Below, one piece after another: positions 28,701 to 40,700 of a stretch of 64,000 bases of DNA (position 1 is the stretch's first letter; each line of letters starts with the position of its first letter). The notes beneath the pieces are model-generated. The model did no database searches. It saw nothing but the letters and a program-made list of their open reading frames with translations, and was not told the DNA's origin. The position numbers and the translations under genes were made by a program. This stretch comes from Stictocephala bisonia (taxonomy: Eukaryota; Arthropoda; Insecta; Hemiptera; Membracidae). Location: the NCBI GenBank assembly GCA_035578905.1, contig JAQJVL010000323.1, forward strand, positions 248,001-312,000, read 5' to 3'.

Positions 28701-31700
28701 ATTCTTCTTTAACATATTTAGTACTACGTCGCCGTAAAGTCGGCCATGCCGTCCGACCGCTAGTGGCTGCGTGGTCGTCTAGTCGGCCATACTAACCCAC
28801 TTACATTATTAAATCAGTCTTCACCCAGCCTTTGCCGCATTCACTTGTTAGTAGGTCCCGCACTTCTACGGTATCTCACAAGTAGGACGTGGTTTTCAGT
28901 TTCCGGTTATAGTTATTTTTGGAGTTTCTATTACTCTTTTTAATATTTTTTTTTTTTTTTAATAGGAATAAAATTGAGAAAAAAAGATGTAGAGTGTACT
29001 TCAAAGAAGGAAAAATTAAAGAGACTGTATTTATGTTCTACAAACACCCTGACCAACCTGAATTGTGTTCTGTAGCATGTTTTTTAAAATTTATCTCAGA
29101 TTAGACTAATTGTGAAAAATTTTAGAAATGAACCTGATAATAATCGTATTTAATCTTTTTCGTCTGTTTTTCTTAAATCCTTATATTACTAACTAATTTA
29201 TTACAAAATAAAGTAGTGTAAAAAATCTAGGACATTCATTTTTTTGCAAAGTCTGGGATGGAGCTGATAGCTGACTAGATGTCCATACATAAATATTAAT
29301 TATTTTGAGCTTTCACACATACAGACTACTTCTGACAGTCATAAATTGACACTACACAATCACAAAAATAAGTTTTTGAAAAAAAAATGTTTCAGCCATT
29401 AGGGTTAAGTTTTTAATTTATATATGCAGTCACACAAGTGAAAACTAAAATATGACTGAATGTGTTAAATCAGATATTTAACAGATTTTTTTTAAACAAA
29501 GTATTGTTAATATTAATAGCTCTATATTTGAAATTGTATTTTCTTATTATTTTCAGAATAATTAATTAGTGCTTTTTACAAAAATAAATGTTTATTTTCT
29601 CCAAAGAAAGAAAAATTAAAAATACTGTGTATATGTTCTACGAAATGCCCTGACCAACCTGTATTGTGTTCTATAGCATGTTTAGAAAATTTATCCGATT
29701 TGTTTTGAATTAGACCGAAGTTAGAATCAGATTACCAAAGTTTGGATTAGTTGGATTCCTGTATCATCACTAAAATTCAAGGAATGTTTAGGCATAAAGG
29801 TGTTGTAAAATGGTGCCAATTTACAGGGTTTCTCACCTGATGGATCTGAGCATGCCTCAACGGCCTCCACACTTGCACCATCAGCATCCTGGAATGAAAG
29901 AGTCAAGCATTAATGAAACAATTGAAAATTATCTAAACTGATTTTTACTAAGCGATACAAGCCAACTTCTCTTTAAAGGGATAGATATTCATGTAACATG
30001 AATTAACGAAACAAAATCTTAATTCAATAATACATATTACTGTCTCTAACAATTAACAACAATTGTTAATTGTTGTTAATTGTTAGATGAGCGTCTCCAC
30101 AAGGGGGGGTGGAGGTGTTGCCATCTACATCAAATCTCACCTGTCTAGTTACATAATGCATGCCTCCAACACTTCTAGGGAAGGAAGGCCTGAATATATG
30201 TTCTTAGATATCAGCGTTAATGGAACGCATATCCTTGCTTGTGTATGCTACAAAGCTCCAAATCTTCGTTATCTTTCCAAATATGAGGAATATCTTCAAG
30301 CCCACATGGCTCGCTACAGTCATGTCTTAGTGATGGGGGACCTGAACTCTTGACTTACTTGGACCTGTTACTTACGATCAAACATACTTAACTACTATGT
30401 TACTTTCCTGTAGCATGACTTTACTACAACTGGACGCCACTCACCATACTGCCACTGTTGACATTTGGCTTGACATCATGGCCGTTACTGACCCGACCCT
30501 AGTTGCTCACAACGGACAACTCTCTGCTCCTTTCAAAACACGACCCTAACTTTATTGTTTTTAAACTTTGCCCACCAAAGACTAAGCCTGAATTCATTCA
30601 ATATCTTACCTACAGTTTAATAAACCATCAATCTCTATTGTCGGATGCAGCAGCACTGCCCTGGAATGAAGTTTTATCCTCTAACAATATTAACTTCAAT
30701 GTGCATAAATCCAATCTTTTTGATGATCACGCCCCAATGATTAAAAAGCGATTTACTAAAGGACCAGCTCCTTGGCTTACTGATCATATTCGCCTTTTGT
30801 AAAAGCAAAGAGAATCTGCTTTTCGTTGTGCTAAACGGACAAAATCTGCTCTTGACTGGGCTATTTAAGACTAAGAAATAGAACTCAAGAGCAAATAAAA
30901 AATTCTAAGATCAGATTTTATTATAATTCTTTTTCTCAAAATCTTTCTACAAAAATATTACGGTCCAAACTTAGAGCTGGAAATTGGTTAGTTCAAGCAG
31001 GAACCTACAATTTCTTTTGACTTGAATTCTCTCAACGATTTCTTCGTTAATGTCCCTGTTGATATGTCTGGTGCACGTGGACACGTCACTGAGCTTGAGA
31101 ATAATCCAACTGTGGTGTGGTCTCTCACCGTCGGTTTTATTTTGCACTGTAACAGAGGCTGACGTGTTTGCTTCTATCATGAGGATGTCCAGTGGCGCTG
31201 TCGGAACTGACAATATTCCTATCCGATTTATTAAAGATACACTACCTGTTACTCTGCTCATAATAACTAAAATATTTAATGTATCTTTAAACTTATCTAC
31301 TTTTCCTGTTCTTTAGAAACACACAGTAGTACGTCCATTGCAAAAATGCTCCTCGCCTAAATCTCCTTCTGATTTTAGGCCTATCAGTATACTTTCCGCT
31401 CTTTCCAAATATCTTGAACGAGTCGTGCATCAATAATTTATATCATACCTGGATCAAAACCAAGTTGTGTCGAAATATCAGTCTGGCTTTCGTTCCAATC
31501 ATAGCACTACTACTGCACTTCTTAAGATCACTGATGACATTAAGCTAGCAATGGATAAGAGACTCGTTACTCTTAACTTTTCAAAAGCTAAAATAATAAC
31601 TACTAGACTCGATTTTTCAAAAGCTTTTGATTGTGTCAAATTATCATCCTTTGCTTCTCATGAAATTACAAATTATTGGTTTCACCGATGGTTGTGTTAA

Positions 31701-34700
31701 CTAGGTTAACTCATAACTTACTGACCGACAGCAACTTGTGAGGGTAGGGGATGCTGAGTTGGAGTGGAGCCTCGTCACACAAGGGTTTCTCCAAGGCTCC
31801 GTCCTTGGTCCTTTGTTATTTTACCTGTACATCAACAATATTACTGAAGTTATTTATCACGCTGTTGCACTTGTACGCTGATGATTTACAAATCATTAAT
31901 CATTTTTCTATTAAAGATGCAAATGCTTCTGTATCTTTGATCAATGAGGACACTGACTCAATCACTATATGAGCACAGAAACATGGACTAAAACTGAACG
32001 AGACTAAGACTCAAACCTTGGTGTTAGGGACTCGACAGCACCAAGGTTGAGTCAACTTTCTAAAATTGATTTTCAATATTTTCCTAAAGTAAATCTGAAC
32101 AACTACGAACTGGAATACTGTGATAAGATAAAAAACCCTTGGTCTTATTATCAACAATACACTGGCATGGAATGAAACTGTTACTTCAACTTGCTAAAGA
32201 GTCTTTGCTGGCATCCATAGTTTAAAGCGTTTTGTTTATTCCTTCCCTACAATATTAAAGTTATGCTGGTGAAAACTCTCGTGTTACCTCACTTCAACTA
32301 CTGTGACGTAGTCATTAACAATATGGCTATTGAGCTCTCGAAGAGACTGCAATGTGCAAAGAATTATTGTATCTGTTTCATTTTCAACCTACAATGATAT
32401 GATCATGTTACTCCTTATTTTGAGCGGCTAGGTGTTTTGAAACTGAGAAATCTCCGTGAATACCATATCCTTACTTTGTTGTATGTTATCATGAGATCAA
32501 ACTTACCATCTTAAATCTCCGAAAAATATTCTTTCTTGTCCCAGATTAGTTCTCTTTATGCACGAAGAGGAGATATACTTCTATCGTTTCCACAACATAG
32601 AACTACAATTTTCAATCAATCCTTTTTATTCACTTCATGTCGTTTGTGGAATTCTCTCTCTGATAATTTGAAAGTTATAGAAAACCGTGCCCGCTTTGGA
32701 GCGGAGTTCAGGAAGTTGTTGCTTGAACTACAGGGATTGGTGGCAATAGGTGGTCGTACATGTGAGCGGACCATGTGTGAGTGATAGTTGTGAATGAACT
32801 TAAATAGTGTAAAATTTATTCATCGTTCATACTGTATTATGTAAAATTAATCTTTTTAAGTTAGTTTTGTTTTTGTACTTTTTTTATTCATATTTGGCTT
32901 TTTTATCATAAAACTTACTGTACAAATTTTTTTTTTTTTTGATTAAGTGGTAGAGAGGACTAACTTCCTAACTTCCTAAAGTCCTAACTTCGCCACATAA
33001 ATAAAAGCATTTTTCATTTCAACAATTGCATTTTTGTAAGAATGGTTGCTTTAGACCTTAAAGTGTGTAGATCTTTTTTCCAATTTGGAATTATATGTCT
33101 TGGGTTCTTATAATATGTTTAATGTTTCTTTTGTCAGAATATTAAATAACTCAATTCAGCTGTTTGAATAAGAATTTTTTTGTAAATACCTTTACAAATA
33201 TAATAAATCACTACAGTGCTACCATCTGAGCTGAAAAAAACTAGATGACTATAAGATCTTTGAAAAAAATCTCTATAAAATATCTCGGAGGGAAAAAGTT
33301 ATTACAGAGCTAAAAAGCAAAAAAAATGCTATTTTGGTGTTGTAAATATAGTGGTTTATTTATATTTGATGTCTTGTCCTTTATTTTATTTAGTTTATGT
33401 AACTTGACGAGTCATTTTTCCTCCTCAATTTAATATGTAAAATGTCTACAACTATTTAAAATAAAAACAACATTTAATGAATGTGCAATTTACTAAAAAC
33501 AAATTGTTCAATAAATTATTTAAATCACTCTTAAAAACTACTATACGTGTTAATACATTTAAAATATTTTTAATTCAAGTTACACCAAGTTATAACTTAG
33601 GTCAAAGTTAAATCAAAACTTTTAATAAAGCAATCGACACGTGAAAGGATCAACTCATCTCTAAGTAATTTAACGCAAAATTTACCTCCGAAACACTAGG
33701 AACAGATAATGAGTCCTCAGAAGTTTGAGTTTCTTCGGTAAGTGGAACCGGTATCAGTTCCCCAATATTGGTGTTGCTTAGTGGCCTCAGGGCTGAACTG
33801 AAACAACGATGGCAATATGGTAAAACTAAGAAGCAATAAAAATAAAAGTTCAAATAACAAAATTAATTGTAGCCTTATTTAGGACAGTGTGAGTTTATTG
33901 TTAACACTTAGGAATACATTGTTAAACCAATTTATAACACACAGGAATACATTGTTAAATCAATGTCAAACACTTAGGAATACATTGTTAAACCAATGTC
34001 CAACACACAGAAATACATTGTTAAACCAATGTCTAACACACAGGAATACATTGTTAAATCAATGTCTAACACATAGGAATACATTGTTAAACCAATGTCT
34101 AACACACAGGAATACATTGTTAAACCAATGTCTAACACACAGGAATACATTGTTAAACCAATGTCTAACACACAGGAATACATTGTTGAACCTATGTCTA
34201 ACACACAGAAATACATTGTTAAACCAATGTCTAACACACAGGAATACATTGTTTAACCAATGTCTAACACACAGGAATACATTGTTAAACCAATGTCTAA
34301 CACACAGGAATACATTGTTAAACCAATGTCTAACACACAGGAATACATTGTTAAACCAATCTCTAACACACAGGAATACATTTTTAACACGTTGCTAAAT
34401 AACACACGATATAGTGTTAAAAATGCTAAATTTTTTTTCTTATTTTTTCAAACCCTTGTGTATAAAATAAAGAAATATGAAGTTAAAATGTCATTAGAAG
34501 CCATAATAACGTCTCAGCAGCCATTTTGAAATGGTGGTAGGGATCCCTACCATGCGCACCCGGGGAAGTCTTCTGCACTCACTCGAAGTTCCTTTGTCCT
34601 TCAAAGCACACTTATAATATTGGCAAATGAGGTATTTGGCTATATATCACTATACTAAAGGTATAAAACAAGATTTAAAAAAAGTAAAAACAAAACTCTA

Positions 34701-37700
34701 TAGCTAAAACATACTGTCAACTGCTCTACCAACTCAACCAGATGCCGTTTCATATTTACTTGTGATATTCATCAAAACATTTAGGCACATATAGGCCTGG
34801 TTGTCCTTCATATTCAACACATTGCCACACAACACGTTTTTGAAGACCACGGGAATGGCACAATCTACATCGTTTGGCTACGGTTCCTTTTCTGTCACGC
34901 CTATTCTCAGTAATCTTGGTAGGTATATGCGGAACACTCTTCCTCTTCAAAGGTCTTTCAGGTTCAGGCAAGGCGGGTAGTAATGAGTCCACAACAGATA
35001 AGTGAAAGTCATATAGGCCTTTGTGTATACATCTTTTTCTTTAGACCTCCAGTTGAAACACTATCCTCGTTGTACAGGTAATGAGCGTTGTTCATTATCA
35101 TCTGCAATGTATGAATGAATATTTTCTCATCCCATCGCAAGGTTTTACGTTCCTATGAGTAATAACTCAACATCTGATCACTGCGGTCGACTCCCTTCAT
35201 AAAATGATTGTAGGTGACTATAGGCAGTGGCTTTTCCCTCTCTAACTGTATTCGATTGATAGAAGTAACCATATTGTTCTGCCCGCAGGGGCAGCTGACG
35301 GGAGCAGTGACCCCGCGGACCCTGAACTCAGCACCACACCCAACTCATACAAATACATGACACTGTCTCAGGGGCCAGAAGTAGGAATGGAGCTACCAAA
35401 CAGCGGGTACCATGACCCTAGGGCTCTTGAGGGTACAGTTGTTAAAACCGGGATGGCACACCGGGCTGCCATCTACATAGTACAGTACAGATAGTACATC
35501 TAGATAGTACAGGGGCCAGCATGTGGTGGCTGCCCTATCAGCTGGCGAAAATCCTGATCCTGTTTACGTTGCCAGTTGGTGACTGGATGGGACCGTGTAG
35601 ACGGGCTAGGGGGGCACTTCCGAGGCCACAGGGGTCACTGAGGGCGTGGGTAAGCTCGGGGGGAGGTGGCAAAAGGAATATGGATGGCCCTTGGGACTTG
35701 AAAACTGACACACACACACACACAAATAAAACAACTTCGGAAAATTGACAAAAGAAAAGAAGAAACAGCCTTGAACGTGCCAGAGGTGAGTGAGCAGTCC
35801 AGCTCAGTGGTGGAGGCAGACAAGGGCGGCGTGTCTTCGGACCCCGCCCAGTCTGGTAGAGACAAGAAGAGGCTTGGGCTACCCGGAGCAAGAGGGGGAC
35901 CGAGGAACAAGGTGCTGGAGTGGAGGAAATGGTAATTTATTCATTTTGTTTTATTAGCCTCCAGAACTGTTATATTATAGAAATAATACAGGTTAAATTA
36001 CCTTTTTTCCTGTCAACAGTTCTTCAAACATAATCTGCTATGTACATTTCGAAGCATAGAGCTTCATCATCAGGCTTTCCAAAAATGTAAATAGTGACGT
36101 TTTTGGAAAGCCTGATGATGAAGCTCTATGCTTTGAAATGTACATAGCAGATTATGTTTGAAGAACTGTTGACAGGAAAAAAGGAAATGGTAAGTTTCCT
36201 ACAAGCCAACCTCAATCATAGTATTGAGGCCTCTACTATACTAGCTAGAATTGTAAGAGATAGGGGGGTTAATGTTGCTCTGATTCAGGAACCGTAGATT
36301 CAGGATAGCTGTATTAAGGGTCTTAACATTCCTGGTCTTAATATTCCTACATATAAGCTCTACGGGGAATCGGGTGGGCTGAAACCGCTGGCGGCCATTT
36401 TGGTTGCAGGCGTAGACAGTTGGCTTATACCGGAATTCTGTGGGGGTGATGTGGTTGCAGTGGTAATTAAACTGCAGGAGGTCAATGGCGTAAGGAGGTA
36501 ACTGGTGGTTGCATCGGTATACCTCCCATACGATAGGACGATCCTCCCACTATCAAGAGAGATGGTGGCGTTGGTGGAATACTGCCGGAGTGGGAACCTT
36601 GAGCTAGTGGTCGGCTGCAACTACAACTCTCACAATGAGGTTTGGGCAAGCAGTAACACGAACGAGAGGGGCCTTGCTCTTGCAGAATACCTGGGAGGTA
36701 CCGACCTTTTGGTACTCAATAAGGGTAATCTCCCAATCTTTTCGAACATCATTGGGAGGGAGGTTATAGACATAACTATGGCCTCAGCCACAATGTTTAA
36801 TGACATTAGGGACTGGGAAGTTTCGCAGGAACCCTTTGTCGGACCACAGACACATCTGCTTTGTGCTTGAGGGCCAGACAACACTGAGGGTGTACAGGAA
36901 TCCCAGACAGACAGACTGGGCCTCTTATTCGGTGGAACTGTCTGACAGACTGGATCTAATTCCTAAAGGCCAGATTCGATTTGGACAGGACCTAGAGAAG
37001 AGGGTGGCACTCCTTACGGAGGCCGTAATTACCTCTTATGAGAACAACTGCCCTTTGATTACACAAAGGGATGCTCCAAGCCGAAGATGGACTCAAGAAT
37101 TAGAGGTCCATCGAAGGAGAACCAGAAGGCTCCTCGGCAAAGCCAACAGATCCGGTAGTGATGCTGACTGGCTGGCCTACCGGGAGTTCCAAAGAAATTA
37201 CTAACGAGAGGTTCGCAGATTCTCCAGTCCTGGAGAGACTTTTGTACTTCTATAGAGACGACCACAGCGATGTCTAGGCTTCACAAAGTGTTGGCTAAGG
37301 ACCCTGGAGGAGGACTGGGACCCCTCATTAAAGAGGATGGGGAGTGGACCAGATCAGAAGAAGAGACTTTGCAACTTTTATTTGAGATTCACTTTCCGGG
37401 ATCCGTCGAGAACCAGCGGCAAGCCCCCCCACTTTGGTGAGGCGGGCTTGCACCGGGGTCTCGCACGGGGACTGGAGTGAGGCAAAGAAGGTTGTCACAA
37501 AGCAAAGGATTAAGTGGGCAGTTGAGTGCTTCGCCCCCTTCAAGAGTGCTGGGCCGGATGGCATCCTGCCTGTGCACTTGCAGAGGGGCCTGGAGTCGCT
37601 CCTACCCCACCTGACCATAATATGTAGGGCTTCCCTGGCCTTGGGTTTTATCCCAAGGCTGTGGAGGACCGAAAAAGTGGTCTATATCCCCAAATCTGGA

Positions 37701-40700
37701 AGGGGTACACATTCCAGACCTAAAGATTTCAGACCGATCAGCCTCGTGTCTTTTCTATTAAAGACATTGGAGAGGCTGGTCGATAGGCATATGAGGGATG
37801 GGGTATTGAGAGATAACCCGCTCCATACAAATCAACACGCATACATGGCTGGGAGATCTGCTGAGTCAGCTCTTCACAGACTCGTCACGAGGGTTGAGGA
37901 GACGATTCGGCAGAAGGAGCTAGCCATGGGTGTTTTCACGGACATATAGGGGGCGTTCAACAATGTCTCCCTGCAGTCTATGATCGCTGTTGTCGTTAGG
38001 ACGGGCGTCAAGGGCATTATTGCCAGATGGATTGAAGCCTACCTATGCAGCAGATTGGTTAAGGCAACACTGAACGAAGCGTCGGTTCAGGGGTTGTGGT
38101 CGGAAGCGGCTGCCACCATGGGGGTGTCCTTTCCCCTCTCCTGTGGTCCCTGTTGGTTGATGACCTACTAAGGGCGCTGAACGGGATGGGGGTATATGCT
38201 CAGGCATACGCGGACGATGTGTGTATACTGAGCGTTGGTAAGTTTGCCAGCACGGTGTCGGACATCGTCCAGGCTGCCTTGAGATAACTAGAAAGGTGGT
38301 GTAGGGACAAGGGGCGCTCTTTTTATCCTAACAAGACAGAACTTGTACTTTTCACTAGGAAGAAGAGGTTGGATGGCCTATACATGCCCACTATGGGAAA
38401 TATGGAGCTAAGAGCTACAGGGTCGGTTAAGTATCTGGGGATTATCCTGGATGCTAAACTGAACTGGCTCAAGCACCTTCAGGAGAAAGCCAGGAAGATC
38501 AGAATGGCTTTTTGGGCTTGTCGGAGGGCCATTGCGACAATGTGGGGTCTTAAACCAAAGATGGTTTACTGGCTATACACGAGTGTACTTCGGCCCTCCT
38601 TATGTTATGCGGCAGTTGTCTGGTGCCGGCCATGGCACAGAACAGTGCTAGGCTAACATTAGACAGATGTCAGAGAATGGCGTGCCTGGGAATTACAGGC
38701 GCTATTAGAACAACCCCATTGGCGGCGATGGAGGTCCTCACTGGGCTCCGCCCAATGGACCTGCTTGTAAAAGGGGAAGCTTGTAAAGCGGCCTTTAGAA
38801 TAAGGACGACTGGTGGCTGGTTGCCTGGCCAACCAGGACTCCATGGGGAAGGACTATCTAGGGACCTTTGCTGCTTTCTGTCTAAACTCGTTGATTTTGA
38901 TGGGAACAGACTCAATGACACCAAGGTACAGAATTGTCAGGCAGGTCAGGGCCTTCCTTCCAAGTAGAGATAAGTGGATAGGGAGTACCGAGCCTGCACA
39001 AGTCAAAGGAAGCGTCTGGTATACAGACGGCTCACTTACAGAAGGAGGCGCGGGTGCTGGGGTGTACGGGAGGGGGGCACGGAAAGTTCTGTCTGTACCT
39101 CTGGGGGCCCATGCTACCGTCTTCCAGGCGGAGGTGATGGCTATCATGACAGCCACACAAGAAGAAATGCGTCTAGGTGGCTTTGGAGGAGTAGTTTCAA
39201 TCTGCTCGGACAGCCAGGCAGCGATAAAGGCGATCATGGTACCACGTACCAGCTCTAAGTTGGTATGGGAGTGCCAGGGGATCCTGGAGACTCTTTGCCA
39301 GCGTAAACAGGTGAGACTCCTATGGGTCCTTGGGCATGCTGGTATTGATGGAAATGAGAGAGCCGATGCACTGGCTAGGAGAGGGGCAAAGTGCCCTCTG
39401 CTGGGGCCGGAGCCGGCTCTTGGTATTCCTTTTCAAAAGGTAAAAATAAGAATTGACAAGTGGACCTCTGAGGAACACGATGGCAGATGGAGGACCGAGT
39501 CCGGGCTCAGGCAGCAAGGACCGGACCTCAGGTACAGATCTGCTGAGCTGTAACCGGGCCAAGGTGAGGGTGGTTACGGGAATGCTGACCGGACATAATC
39601 TTCTTCACAGACATATGAAGATAATGGGCCTAACAGAAGCATCCACATGTAGGCTTTGTGAGGTCCTCCTTTGTGAGGTTATGAGGAGAGCTCCATACAC
39701 ATCTTTTGTCATTGTGGAACCCTCTCATCTCTTAGGCTTAGGGTGCCGCTTTTCTGGAACCAGACGATATTAGAAGGGCTACTATCGGGGAGATCATGTC
39801 CTTCATAAGGGGGACTGGTCTCTTGTGACAGCATCAGGCTCGGGGCGCAAAGGGCCATGGAGTCTACGCGCGGTGAGCTTGGTGACAGGACCACAATCCG
39901 GTGTATCTAATCTAATCTAACCATATCGTTCTGATATTCTGTGGAAATGTATGACACCACTCTTTTGTCCTTCCATTTTCCTACACAAACACTCTGCGTA
40001 TCGTGCCACAGTTTCGCCTTTTTTCAAGACTGCAAACTTAACATCTTCTGGCAGATATTTCCTATCCAATCTAAGAGTCCCTGTGCAGTAAGAACCCCTC
40101 CTTAGCAAGCCTGATGCAAGGAGGAAACTGTTGTAATAGTTGTCCATAAATAGGCTATGACCGTAGTTGAGTTTAACCATCCATCAATTTCAAGACAACA
40201 TTTCCCGCATGTGACTTCCCACCAAGATCATCTAACACGCCACAGTACAACAAAAATGTCAATATGAGGCCATGCGGATCACACAGGCTGTAAAGCTTCA
40301 GGCCATACTTGTGTCTTTTGCCCTTTATGTATTGACGAAAGTGTAAACGTCCTCGCCACAACACCATAGCTTCATCAATACCATAGTTTCTGCGGGTAGT
40401 ACACCTGTGCCATCTTATTATTGAAATAATCGATCAGATATTGAACCTTATTTGCACGGTTGGCAGGATCGGGGTTTTCTTCAAAGTTGATACATCTTAG
40501 TATGCCAAGAAACCAGTCACGACTCATAAACTTGGGAAAACAAGAGCTGAACAGTCTATGTTGCTTCCAATAGTCTTGAACATGTGGAAGTTTCACAATT
40601 CCCATGTGCAATACCAGTCCAATAAAAACCAGGAGTTCGTCAACAGTAATGTCTCTCCACCTATGAATTCTAGACAGTGGGGTCGTCCTGGGGCCCCAAA

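Larger units (their letters stand above)
24661..29836 (-). other. SNX29 intron 6
   Basis: Contains a tRNA-SINE (24822-25088), the inverted-repeat-bounded element 25234-28056 with an inner LINE fragment, and a local duplication (28990-29105 with 29600-29715). Around 28690-28880 the sequence is GC-richer and has repeated tcggccat words, without further recognition. Confidence 0.75.
29889..33685 (-). other. SNX29 intron 5
   Basis: Mostly the plus-strand LINE at 30087-33020 with a hairpin at its 5' junction. The stretch 33025-33685 shows no recognisable feature. Confidence 0.8.
35282..39918 (+). mobile_element. LINE with endonuclease, RT and RNase H, inserted in piggyBac
   Basis: Target duplication AACCATATTGTTCTG (35267-35281) and AACCATATCGTTCTG (39919-39933), differing at one base. 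The 3' end is a (TCTAA)n tail. Contains an ORF1 remnant (35282-35935), a fold-back insertion (35936-36181), then ORF2. An RNase H domain plus a short-repeat tail suggests the LOA/R1/I side of the Jockey supergroup; exact clade not settled. Confidence 0.9.

Noticed and set aside
33889..34398. 169-codon open frame of 11-residue repeats (THRNTLLNQCL)
   Set aside because: Product of a 33-base tandem repeat whose length is a multiple of three. Frames are open on both strands; no start context or conservation.
33890..34400. CRISPR array
   Set aside because: Whole unit is repeated without unique spacers, in a eukaryotic intron.
34690..34745. tRNA gene on the minus strand (ggttgagttggtagagcag looks like a D arm)
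   Set aside because: No B box or T arm at the right distance and no acceptor stem; it lies inside the piggyBac element.
35538..35910. Pro/Ser-rich open frames on the minus strand
   Set aside because: Antisense of the LINE 5' region; no domain and no splice context.
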